Shown piece by piece: positions 43,701 through 52,375 of a stretch of DNA of 60,000 nt. Every line of letters starts with the position of its first letter. The stretch's first letter is position 1. The stretch comes from Cristatella mucedo. Lineage: Eukaryota > Bryozoa > Phylactolaemata > Cristatellidae. The stretch lies in NCBI GenBank assembly GCA_009760855.2, contig WPIO01000001.1, forward strand, positions 16,343,001-16,403,000, given 5' to 3'. Under the pieces are notes generated by a model that saw only the letters and a program-made list of their open reading frames with translations, had not been told where the DNA came from and ran no database searches. Position numbers and translations under genes: made by a program.

Positions 43701-43971
43701 TACACTTTTTTGCTATTTGGCATGTGGCTGTGGCATTTGGCTTGTGGCTCACGGCAGAAACTCATACATTTTTTTCCATCATGTATGTGCGCATTTCCAT
43801 CCGTATTCTTCAGTGCTCACGATCTCTGCTTTCATGTAGGCAGCCGAGGCCTTTCTCGTTCAGTATTTCGAAGATGCCAACTTCTGCGCAGTCCATGCAA
43901 AACGGGTCACCGTCATGCCAAAAGACTTCACACTAGTCAGGAGACTACGTGGACTTGGAGGAAATTTGTAA
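32621..43971 (+). CDS. CENPA: Centromeric histone H3 variant (CENP-A/CenH3)
   Basis: Join 32621-32972, 36465-36586, 41452-41526, 43840-43971: 226 codons plus TAA; all junction phases agree. The N-terminal tail (1-130) is Ser/Pro/Arg-rich. The alphaN/alpha1 region has [20 protein letters not shown] (136-155). Loop 1 and alpha2 are [18 protein letters not shown] and [20 protein letters not shown]; alpha3 is [20 protein letters not shown]. CenH3 hallmarks against canonical H3 are one extra residue in loop 1, Trp instead of Phe at WQA, EAAEAFLV and loss of [12 protein letters not shown]. Human CENP-A also has WQA and EAAEAFLV. From the family, the protein replaces H3 in centromeric nucleosomes and founds the kinetochore. 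The three histone-fold exons are secure; exon 1 is inferred. Without it, ATG 36443 would give a tail of about 30 residues. Confidence 0.88.
34057..34112 (+). repeat. (GT)n microsatellite
   Basis: GT array with one GC interruption. Confidence 0.95.
34296..34470 (+). mobile_element. tRNA-derived SINE
   Basis: The head is GGGTCTTGGCCCAGGAGGTG, then AGGTGCTCATTCTTCGAGAC and B box GGGTTGGAGTCCAGCAG. The body has GGTGATAGCC, GGCTCTTCTGCTGCTATACA and the end AATCAGCTACCCTTTAAC. Confidence 0.82.
35552..35712 (-). mobile_element. tRNA-derived SINE
   Basis: On the - strand the B box is GGGTTCGAATCCTTCAG, followed by GGTGATAGCC and AGGCTCTTCTGCGGGCTATA, ending GAATCAGCTAAGATTC. The A-box end is diverged. 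Confidence 0.8.
36465..36586 (+). CDS. CENPA: CENP-A exon 2 (alphaN and alpha1)
   Basis: The acceptor is GCGATCAG and the donor GTG|GTGAGT. It encodes [17 protein letters not shown] and [20 protein letters not shown], then MRV. It aligns with H3 residues from [17 protein letters not shown] to LPFQRL. The acceptor has a weak pyrimidine tract. The alternative is that translation starts at ATG 36443 in the same frame. Confidence 0.9.
37134..37436 (+). repeat. (GT)n long microsatellite
   Basis: About 300 bp of GT: the first 200 bp have TTTG, CTG, CGCG and CACG interruptions and the last 90 bp are pure GT. Alternating purine/pyrimidine of this length can adopt Z-DNA. Confidence 0.97.
37700..37862 (+). 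mobile_element. L2-type LINE 3' tail with internal duplication and GA expansion
   Basis: TTTGCAGCAATGTAAAGTGC is followed by two copies of the AAAG(T/C)GCCTAGA/AAAGCACCTAGA motif. The second is expanded into a GA array (37736-37769) before ATTGAGTTCTCCGAGGGCAC and ATT repeats. A second, poorer copy of GAAAGAGATCAAGTTATCTG follows at 37820-37862. Confidence 0.8.
37736..37769 (+). repeat. (GA)n microsatellite
   Basis: GA run grown from the AGAAAGAGA motif of the LINE tail. Confidence 0.93.
38360..39720 (+). mobile_element. L2/CR1-type LINE reverse-transcriptase fragment (second subfamily)
   Basis: An open stretch at 38368-38778 carries RT block peptides [36 protein letters not shown] and [20 protein letters not shown]. 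Downstream, in shifting frames, come [19 protein letters not shown] (38903-38958), [14 protein letters not shown]-like (39250-39290), [10 protein letters not shown] (39390) and the ORF end near 39700. A 23-bp foldback at 38865-38924 replaces the active-site YADD region. No 3' tail of the main family is attached. Confidence 0.85.
38865..38924. other. Perfect 23-bp foldback inside the LINE
   Basis: Arms 38865-38887 and 38902-38924 are exact reverse complements with a 14-nt loop whose TGAC/GTCA can also pair. The right arm is the native LINE sequence (encoding LYLSFKP); the left arm is an inverted copy of it. Confidence 0.9.
40081..40510 (-). mobile_element. L2-type LINE 3' end
   Basis: On the + strand: AATAATAATAATACACCTGA, then the reversed tail (CCCAATCTCTTTCTAGGCGC), 3' UTR (GGTTAGGGGTGACATGCACA) and ORF end, reaching CTCCAAAGGATTTGAGA at 40455-40471 and ending near 40510. 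It is 5'-truncated. Confidence 0.85.
40511..41451. other. Unassigned part of CENP-A intron 2
   Basis: AT-moderate DNA with no recognised repeat. The region just before 41452 supplies the exon 3 pyrimidine tract (TATATATCTTTGCAG). Confidence 0.5.
41452..41526 (+). CDS. CENPA: CENP-A exon 3 (loop 1 and alpha2 start)
   Basis: A 75-bp phase 0-0 exon lies between acceptor ATCTTTGCAG and donor GAG|GTAAGC. Its 25 residues run [20 protein letters not shown] then SAIQE. It aligns with H3 [24 protein letters not shown] with one extra residue in loop 1, and with the W-Q-A of human CENP-A. Confidence 0.92.
41527..43839 (+). other. CENP-A intron 3
   Basis: The 2313-bp intron has an L2 tail at 43080-43182. 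The rest is unassigned; a G9 run lies near 42302 and C/G runs near 42655-42685. Confidence 0.65.
43080..43182 (+). mobile_element. L2-type LINE 3' tail
   Basis: TTTGCAGTAAATGTAAAGTG, CCTAGAAAGAGATTGAGTTC and CTGAGGGCACTTTATCAAG are followed by an ATT array (43156-43182). Confidence 0.88.
43840..43971 (+). CDS. CENPA: CENP-A exon 4 (alpha2, loop 2, alpha3, stop)
   Basis: The acceptor is TTTCATGTAG; the exon encodes [40 protein letters not shown] and GNL, then TAA. It matches the H3 block [20 protein letters not shown] to IQLARRIRG; the start EAAEAFLV and end RGL-GNL are of CENP-A type. Confidence 0.94.
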   Translation, partial: AAEAFLVQYFEDANFCAVHAKRVTVMPKDFTLVRRLRGLGGNL

Positions 43972-45088
43972 GCACCATCATGCAGTCAAGAGCTACAACC
44001 GGCTACTGACATAGGCTCGGCAATATGAAGGGAGTAGGCTGGTGTATCTGTCGGAGAATAGTCAAGTCTGGGGCAGCTGCCTCCTAGGCGTGCACCCCCT
44101 CGGTCCAGTGCGGCACCGTAAAACAGGATATATTTGGCTCTGCTGCTTGATAGATTAGACCATAGTCGCACTTAAGCAAGTGAATGCAGATTTGTGTACG
44201 ATTTGCTGGTCTCTGTATTATCGTGTGTTGTCGTCGGTGGCTGCTGGGACATCTCTGGACCCGTATTGGACAGGAAGCTACGACTCGGGCTGGTAACCTC
44301 TCCAACACGTTGCTGTAGTGTGTTTGTGTGCGTGGTTGCATGGGCGATGTGTGCTATGTTGGAGTGCTGCGTGTTGAGTGCGCGTGTTTGGGTATCGCGC
44401 ATCAGGAACAAAGCCCTTATTGAGTGGCAAGATCGGCGCTTCATATTTGGAACACGGGTGCTGTAACGTGATATACAGCAGCGTTACGACTAATATGCTA
44501 ATAGCAAGATCGGCTTTAAAAAGCGCGACCTTAACTCGTGTACCCAATATATGGAATTTTCTTATGTTTTCTGCATGCTATTTTCAAACTACAAATATGC
44601 AAAAAGAGATTAGCCCATGCTCATCTGTCATTTAGTCTTGTAAACCAATGGCAAGGCGAAAATGTTCTAAATGTCGCCACGACCTTAGGAGTGGAGTCAG
44701 TTATATCTTTTTTTTTATCGACTTCTCGATTACGCTTGAGAAAGCATTAAGCAATGCCCTGCAGACTTCCTGCCACGATGATGCAGCATTTCTCTCGTTG
44801 GTTAGACAGTATTGTAAAGGGCGGTATTTTCGGTAGCCTGTGCTCGCACAGGCTATCGAAGGTCGGCTACTGGCTCGTCAGACACACATGGTGCCAGCCA
44901 CCATTGAGACAGGATTTCGTTCGCCGTACATTTATATGCTTACCTGTGTAGAGCATGTACAGCAATACTTTATTTAATGTGAGCGGCTAAAAGTACCAAG
45001 CAGCTTGCTACTCGGATTCTATGTCTTCTCACAATGTCATGCCTAATCCGCCACATGTCATGCTACACTTTTCTATCTCTTGTCAGGC
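43972..45088 (+). other. CENP-A 3' flank
   Basis: I see no AATAAA within 1 kb of the stop; the first is at 45458-45463. Otherwise unassigned, with a 14-bp foldback at 44829-44860. Confidence 0.4.
44829..44860. other. 14-bp foldback, 4-nt loop
   Basis: Arms 44829-44842 and 44847-44860 pair with one G:T; the loop is CTCG. Confidence 0.85.

Positions 45089-45186
<98 letters not shown>
45089..45186 (+). repeat. (GA)n microsatellite
   Basis: Uninterrupted GA repeat of about 96 bp. Confidence 0.98.
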
Positions 45187-45187
<1 letters not shown>

Positions 45188-45214
45188 GGTCAGTGTGACA
45201 TCATCATAAAGTGG

Positions 45215-45372
45215 TGGTCAGCTGATCAAATAGCCTCATTTTATATAAAGTCCGAAGAGCTTTAAGGGCAATCGCGACTGCTTGCGATGGTCAGTATCGA
45301 GTTGCTTGCTAGAGGACTCAAACCCAAGACCTGGTGTATGTTGTTCAGGACAGGTAGAATTGCCTTTTTAAA
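45215..45372 (-). mobile_element. tRNA-derived SINE, diverged
   Basis: On the - strand: GGGTTTGAGTCCTCTAG (B box), a decayed body and ATATAAAATGAGGCTATTTG ending GATCAGCTGACC. The A-box end is poor. Confidence 0.65.
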
Positions 45373-45504
45373 GAATCATTATTGATACCATTTGCTTCGG
45401 TACGTAGTTTGGTTTAAGCCAATGATGGGCCAGACTTGACCCATGTCGGAGGCAGCCAATAAACCGAATTGAAGCAAAATTACGATGTTGACTGTACTTA
45501 GCCC

Positions 45505-45652
45505 CTGATTGCAGCCCTGAGATAAGATGCTAGCCGACGCATGCCATCGGTTCGGTTCCTGCAGCAGGAAATTCTATTTTGTTAGCAGCAATATGTATGA
45601 AAGCCGCCAAGGCTATTCTCCAGCTATAGTAGTGAGGCATCCAGATCAGTAG
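45505..45652 (+). mobile_element. tRNA-derived SINE, diverged
   Basis: CATCGGTTCGGTTCCTGCAG (B box region), AAAGCCGCCAAGGCTATTCT and CAGCTATAGTAGTGAGGC match the family in order. It faces the copy at 45215-45372, so the pair could fold. Confidence 0.6.
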
Positions 45653-46763
45653 ATCTTGTCTTTTACATTGCCATCTTTTACTGGCTTGGCTGGCAGTACA
45701 CAACCAGACCGAAGGCGTCTCCTGCGAGGTCCACTTAGCACTCGATGACGATGGTATTGACAATTAAACCAAGCCAGTTATTATCAGAGACCTTGTAAGA
45801 TCGTTAGTCTGCCAAAGAGCTCCTAATTTTGCAGACTGGTGAAGGAGCTGTGGAAGCTGCCCATTTATCGAAGTCGTAGTCGAAAACGACACCCGTGTTA
45901 ACGTGCATGAGATAAAGGCCTATCAAAGAATTGTCTGGTCGTATTGGTGGGGGTGTGTCTCTCTGTTATAATACTAACTAGCGGTAGCCAGTCTTCTCAT
46001 GGCATGTGGCACGGATAAGACACAACCAGCAACGATCTGGGAATACACGCCCGATCCTGATTCATTAGCCCTCGTACAGACATAAATGCCCAACCTACTG
46101 GTCAATTTTTACCGATATTCCATTGGCTCAACAAAGCGAAGCTGATTTGCTAGGCCAACGAGAAGTCGGATCGCGAGTTAGTCAAGGTGGGTGCTTTTGC
46201 TTGATTGAGTATGCATACCTGGAATTCATGCAGCACACAGGCGCTAAAGCAACTGAAAAGAAGGCGTTGCCTCATGCTAGTGGTGCTTATTAAAGCAACC
46301 TGGTCCGAGATGCATGTAAGTTTAAGTGACTGCAGCCTTTGAACGACCAAGAGCTTCTAGGCCAAACCAACGGCTGATAGGTCGCTAAAACACGATGACT
46401 TGAATACATAGTCTTAGTGAGCGAGTCGGAGTAGGTGCATCTTCTAAACTCAAAAAGCTTGAATCAAGAAGCACGACAGCGGCTCGCCGACCTCGCAGCA
46501 ACAGAAGCGACTACAGTTAAAAGTTCAAAGTGATTCTGACATTCTAAATCGGAATGTTCGGCTCAGGCTTCCAGTAGCTGCGACCAAACCTTTTAGCTGT
46601 CGTGAGAGGCCACGGATGACTTTGTTTTACTGCAGACACAGTAGGCATTATATTTTTCCCAGTGCCTAAGACAAAAGTGTCAATTCAGGTGAAAACTGCA
46701 TACGTCTCAGCGATGCTACGTTTCCAAAAAAAGTGTTTAGTGATTTTTGACGGAAATGACTTG
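45653..46763. other. Unassigned DNA
   Basis: No gene or named repeat is recognised. Confidence 0.4.
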
Positions 46764-46937
46764 CCTGGGTCTTAGCCCAGGAGGTAAGGTGCTCGCTCTT
46801 CACGACCCAGGTCGTTGGTTCGAGTCCAGCAGTGGGCAATTATGTATCGCCTACTGCAAGCGGTGGTGATAACCGTCAAGGCTGTCCTGCCGCCACCTAA
46901 ATGACCCTGTCGAGTCAGCTAATCTTTACTTTAAAAG
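46764..46937 (+). mobile_element. tRNA-derived SINE
   Basis: The head is GGGTCTTAGCCCAGGAGGTA and the B box GGTTCGAGTCC at 46817-46827. The body has GGGCAATTATG, AGCGGTGGTGATAACCG and the end GAGTCAGCTAATCTTTACTT. It is the most complete copy of this subfamily. Confidence 0.85.
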
Positions 46938-49749
46938 CATTTCAATAAAACATGAGGGTGACGGCGATAGAACCTATACAATGTTACCAATGAGCCTGTC
47001 TCCGTGACAATGCACGCCACATCGACAGGCTTTAAAAGCTATACGTGCTGGCTCGTGTTGCTCTCCAAAGGATATTCACGACAATCTGCTCATATGGGCG
47101 TCCTGCTTAAGATTGTATTGCTCACTAATATGACCCGCCAAAACTTGGCTGCTTTGATAGTAGCGCATAGGAGCTGGTTTTAAATATTTACGGAGGGCAA
47201 GCCGTAGGTGCTATTTGGGGGAGCGAAAGCCTGCCGTGTCCCTCTCTCTCTCTCTCATCCCAGGGAAATTGACGCGGAAGTGTTCTGCCGCTGCGCACCG
47301 AGGTTCCTGGAAAGAGCCGCTTTATCGAGGGGCTTCGCAGATGCGCCTTTGGTTAGCAGCTTTGGGGATCTGCTTAACGTGACTAGAAAGTCTCCGTTGG
47401 GGTCGGCGCATCTCAGGGTCAGTTTCCAAAGAGGAGGGGAGAGAGAGAGAGCCGCCATTTTCCTTAAAGAGGTAAATATAGAAGCCTCCCAGCAGGTCCG
47501 CCATTGCAGGCTCTCCGAATAGGAAGAGCCAGCTTGTGCTACTCTTCTTTTTTTAAGCGAGCCACAGAGCTCGCCTGAGCGGTAATCCTTGGGCAAGATG
47601 CTCCGGATTCTGCGTCTACTCTTTTTGTTTTGCGAGGGGCTGGCGAAGTCTTCACGGGGATCTGCAGAGGCCTGCCGGTCGGCGCGCTATCGCTACAAGC
47701 CTGTCGAAAAGTCTTCCTTTCGAGGGAAGTGCCCACTCGTAGAAGAGAAAAGCTAGGTAGATACGCTTTCCGAAAGGGGCGCCAAGAGAGTGCTTCAGTT
47801 CCGAGGGAGGCTTCTTGAGCGAGGTATAGTGCCTTCTCAGAGCCTTACTGCCAAGGAACCGCCAATACATTTAGACTCTTTAAAGCCAGCCCTTTAAACT
47901 AGGTAAACAAGTGCGACTGGCCGCGGATTTAGGCCAGCATGCGACTGGCCACGGATTTAGCCATGGCCAGTCGATCGCATGAGCCTCTGCACGTCTGAGT
48001 CGTTTCTGGCTTCTATAGCGAGGCCTATTTGAGCAGCATTTCTCCAATAAGCTTCTAAAGCCCATAGTAAGCCCATACGAATCGTCACTGCTTCCTGTTG
48101 GCAAGCGATTGTCGTCATATAAATATGTCGGGATTGCTGCGAGTACTACCAATAATATTAATTTCCTCGCCCTTAGAATAGCAAAAATAAGAAAATTGCG
48201 TCACTGCGATTGATAAAATAAAATTACGTCAATAAGATAATGGTGGCACCCAACCAATCCTCTGATGCCGGAGAAGAGCATCACTAAATGCAGTAGGGCT
48301 GTGGAAATTTTTCCGACGAAAGTCTGTTACGGTCGGCAGCAACGATTATCGCCGGAGCCGAACCAAGGTGGGTGTCACGCCCTTCGGATGCAGCTGTTGG
48401 CCTTTGCCGTCCTTTGTTGCTGAGAGCAGTTGCTGTGACGTGAGCCACCATTCGGCGTACGAAGTGCAGCCGGGTTGTAGACATTTTTCAGGTGAAGTTC
48501 AGCTTCTAAAGGCATGCAAATTCGGAATCTCTCTATGCGCCCAACGCGTGACGCCAATCGTTTGAGCCACTAGGCTGGCAAAGCGACTCAGATTGTTCGC
48601 TCTGGATGCAAGCTTAGGGACACGCCTACCTAGCACATTTTTATCGCAATTAACTTAAAGAATCAACATGAACTCTTACGCCTATGCATTTCGTGAAATA
48701 AAATAATTCCCTTCGGCCAAAGGCTGAAATCGCCAGAAGCTCACTGCGTGTGCCTTTTCCGTTGTAAGCTCGAAGTCCTTTACGGCTAGTCAGTACCAGT
48801 TGCAAGCATTTCGACCGCATCAAAATGACGAGCATTGCAACTGAGTTCTCCATTTTGCCAGCTGCTGGCTGTCGCGTTCGCAGGCTACCCCAAGCAACAC
48901 ATCAGCACTGGCTACGCAGGACTCCAATTGCTTCGACACAAGTTTTGTTTTAACAGGGCTGAAACAGTAATTGAAATCCTTTATTACACAGGGTTTTATC
49001 GCCGCCGGAAGGGAGATTTTCAGTGTATAATATATTGCACTTTATTAACTTTATGCACTTTATTTATGAAAATCCGGATGGATGTACCTGTAGCTTTAAA
49101 TTACCCGCAAGTATATGGGTTCGGCAGAATAGTTGCAGTGAAGTAGCAGTTTTTTTTTAGAAATAAGGGCTGTCTGGGTGCGGGCAGACACTCAAACCTC
49201 ACAAGTACGGGTTATACTTTTTTCTCGAAGATGGCCCGCCTACAGTTATAGTCTGGAAAATACAAGCGTTCCGCAATCAGGCTGACTCCACAACTGCAAG
49301 CAAGTAAGAGTATTTGAAGACCCGCTAAGATCGTGCCGTATGTGTACAATAGACTCTGCCTATAAGCCCGCCGGATAGAGGGCCGTCTCGATTAAAGGCT
49401 CGCTTTTTGTACGGTGTGTATTTGTAAGGCATAAACGCTCCAGTTGGAGGCCCACCAGAAACATTCCGAATGGGAAAATACACGCCCTCACGGCAGGCGT
49501 AAACCGGTAGCCTACCGTACAGATATTAGTCTTTTTCCTCGTGCATCACATATTGCTCAGGTATTAAGCAATCAAGAAAACAGCGGAATCATTAGACAGG
49601 TGCGCCTGGCGCTGAAAAAGGAGTGTTTTCCCCCCTACTATTCCACATAGACACATAGCCCACTGCTGATGTAAGAGCACTTCCTGGTTTCACCTAATGG
49701 ACATCGCGAAAAATGAGGTTGCTTAGATAGGAATACGATAGCCCAACTA
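46938..49749. other. Unassigned DNA with GC-rich patch
   Basis: The patch at 47200-47860 has frames on both strands (47208-47522 +, 47255-47596 -) without a recognised domain. A 28-bp tandem duplication lies at 47913-47966. No exon or element is identified. Confidence 0.35.
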
Positions 49750-50770
49750 GTTTACGCCTTTGTGACATCGCATTTAGATTATTTCAGTTCCCTTAATTCG
49801 GGACCCCCGCTGTGCACTTGATCGTCTGCAACTAATGCAAAACTCAGCAGGTTATCTGGTGTTTCATCACATACCACATACCGCAGCAAAACGCCGGCCT
49901 TTTTCACTGGCTCCCTGTCAAGCTCACGAGTCACTTCACTAGCTTGCACCAGCTTGCCCACTGACCCGACTTCCTGCTCCTGCAGTGTGCTCTCCACCAC
50001 CCGCCCGCTCGTCACTATCGGGTAATCTCAACGTCCCGCATACTAAACTTAAATTCGTTGATGGCAGAGCCTAAAGCTCGTATGCACCAAAAGTCTGGAA
50101 CTCGCTTCCGGGTACTGTTACTACCTGCAACGACCTAGCATTCTTCAAGTTTCAGCTCAACGCATCGGTTCCGGTCAGCTTTTCCTTCGCCCACTGAACT
50201 CACGCATTTCTTACGTTCCGGCATGCTATGCGTGCGTACTTGTGTATGAGTCAATGCATGCTACCTGCCACAGCTCCTGTGACAGGTAGCATGCACTGAA
50301 TTCAACACTACCGACAGCAAGCTCGCGACGGTACGGAAACACCGAACGTCCACGAACAACTCGGTATTTGGGCTCGCAGCGCGATGGCTCGCGTGACCGT
50401 TCTCTCGCGTGCCCCCCTGCTCTCATGTACAGGCAGTGCTCACCCTCACAAGACCTGTTCCCAATAAACTGGCATGGCCCATAAACTAGCGGCCATAAGC
50501 GCCATCGGTCCATACACTAATAGCACGGCAATAAAACATTCACAGCTCCTAATAATCTGTGGCCATGATTGTCTTCATGTTTGCTTTAGCATGCTTGATA
50601 ACGTATCAAATAACATGCCAAAGTATGATTCTGTATTTGCTTTTGCATGCCTGATAACGTGCACGACACTAACTCTTGGGAACTGATTCTCTTGCAGCGA
50701 GTTGTAGAGCACTTGCTTAGAGATCAAGTTCTCTTGTATGCTACACCAATAATGTTATTATTTTTGTAAT
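49750..50770 (+). mobile_element. Decayed L2-like LINE, 3' part
   Basis: Traces are SHLDYFSSLNSGPPLCTxxRLQLMQNSAGYLV near 49770-49855, HWLPVKLTSHF-like near 49905-49935, SYAPKVWNSLPGTV near 50080-50120 and DLAFFKFQLNAS near 50130-50165. The tail is AGAGATCAAGTTCTC (50719-50733), then ATT-rich DNA. A foldback at 50255-50295 lies in its 3' UTR. Confidence 0.6.
50255..50295. other. 19-bp foldback with one mismatch, 3-nt loop
   Basis: Arms 50255-50273 and 50277-50295 are reverse complements except one C/A position; the loop is CTC. Confidence 0.88.
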
Positions 50771-50862
50771 TTATTTATTTATTATAAATTATTATGATGA
50801 TGATTATTTTGATTTATTTATTATTGATTTTTATTATACCGTTATTATACCATTATTATGAT
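50754..50862. repeat. AT-rich (ATT)n/(TTTA)n low-complexity tract
   Basis: The tract follows the LINE tail; TTATT and TTTATT units alternate. Confidence 0.85.
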
Positions 50863-51099
50863 CGTATCCACCTCCAGAGGATGGGCGTACACAAGGCTTC
50901 CACTGCACTACAGTTTTCCTATACAATTTCGAGAGTACATAGACGCATAGACGTCCAACAACCTGAAGAAAATCAACGCTGCTGACTTTCTGCCCGGCAC
51001 AGACCAACGGGGAGAGAACCTGCAGAATTTGCACTTGCATAGACCAATGACAAAATGCTGAACTGAAAGCTGAGCTGAAATGAAAAACTGAATTGAATT

Positions 51100-52375
51100 T
51101 AATAATAATAATAATGCACTTGATAAAGTGCCCTCAGAGAACTCTCTAGGCGCTTTACATTTGCAACAAACAGAAATGCAATTGAATGGTGAGTAATATC
51201 ATGCTTGATAAACAAACAACATGAATAACATGGTTAGGGGTGACATGCACAGGGTCAGCATGCAAAAGTGGTTAGTGGCAGCATGCACAGAGTCAGCAAT
51301 CATAAGCACATCAGGGACGAATCACAGGGACCCACTAAATGCTGTCCTAAATAGGTGTGTTTTTAAGTTCCTTTTAAATGTGGTCAGGTCAGGGGATGTT
51401 CTGACGCCAGTCGGGAGGGAGTGCCAGGCTTTGGGAGCATACAAACTAAGTGCACGGTCTCCAAAGGATTTAAGGTTTGTATGAGGTATTTCTAGACTGT
51501 TGGATTCCGAAAAGCGGGTGGTACGATGCTTGGCCTGATGGGGTAGTATATCTGACAGATAGGCTGGAGCCATAGAATGAAGTGACCTAAAAGTGAGCGA
51601 CAAAACCTTGAAGTCAATCCGTTGCTTGACTGGTAGCCAGTGCAGGTCGGCGAGAAGTGGAGTAATGTGGCAACTGCGACACTCACGACAGACAAGCCTT
51701 GCTACAGAGTTTTGCACCAGCTGCAATCGCCTGATCGCACATGCTGGTAGGCCAGTAAGCAGTGAGTTGCAGAAGTCGAGACGGGATGTCACGAATGCAT
51801 GAACCAACTTAGACGTGGTATCCTTATCGAAACAATCCCGAATTTTAGCAATGTTATGAAGCTGAAAATAGGCAGATTTGACCGTGGAGCTGATATGGTC
51901 GTCTAACGAGAGGTCGCTTTGGAATATGACACCTAGATTTCGAGCTGATTCAACTGGGGATATGCTGGCGGAGCCAATTTTGAGCGTCAGCCTTTCCAAT
52001 CTCTGAATCACACTGGGTTTGCCCATAACAAGTAAGTTAGTTTTATCATCGTCTAGTTTTAGAAAATTTGCTACCATCCATGTGCGGATGTCATCAATGC
52101 ATGCAGCTAGTGAGTTGAGAGAATTTGAGGTGCTCGAAGGCTGGGACGGATCCAAGCAAAGGTACAACTGAGTGTCATCCGCATAGAAGTGAAAGCCTAG
52201 ATTGTGCTTGGCAATCACACCAGCAAGAGGGAGAGTATAAACCGTGAAAAGAACCGGACTAGCATGGAGCCCTGAGGTACCCCATATTTCAGAGGTACCT
52301 CGGAGGAACTTTGTCCATTCACGTCAATTCTCTGGAGTCTCCCACTGAGGTAGGACCTGAACCAACATATACCAT
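51100..52375 (-). mobile_element. L2/CR1-type LINE with partly intact reverse-transcriptase ORF
   Basis: The best copy in the window. A 298-codon frame (52218 down to 51322) includes FHFYADDTQLYL (catalytic YADD), RNLGVIFQSDLSLDDHISST, VTSRLDFCNSLLTGLP, SCHITPLLADLHWLPVKQRI and the end KTHLFRTAFSGSL. On its 5' side, 52219-52375 encodes SYLSGRLQRIDVN and a GVPQGS block, separated from the main frame by a small indel near 52260. The 3' UTR ends at 51100 in an ATT array (AATAATAATAATAATGCACT on +). The element is 5'-truncated inside the RT domain, as usual for target-primed insertion, and lacks endonuclease. It is not autonomous but recent, since the frame survives. Confidence 0.92.

Noticed and set aside
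43683-44009. Frame running through CENP-A exon 4 in another phase ([13 protein letters not shown]...)
   Set aside because: Shadow of the histone exon; the AAEAFLV frame is the conserved one.
46764-46850. tRNA gene (A and B boxes present)
   Set aside because: No complete cloverleaf or acceptor stem; the head continues into a repeated SINE body found in about ten other places.
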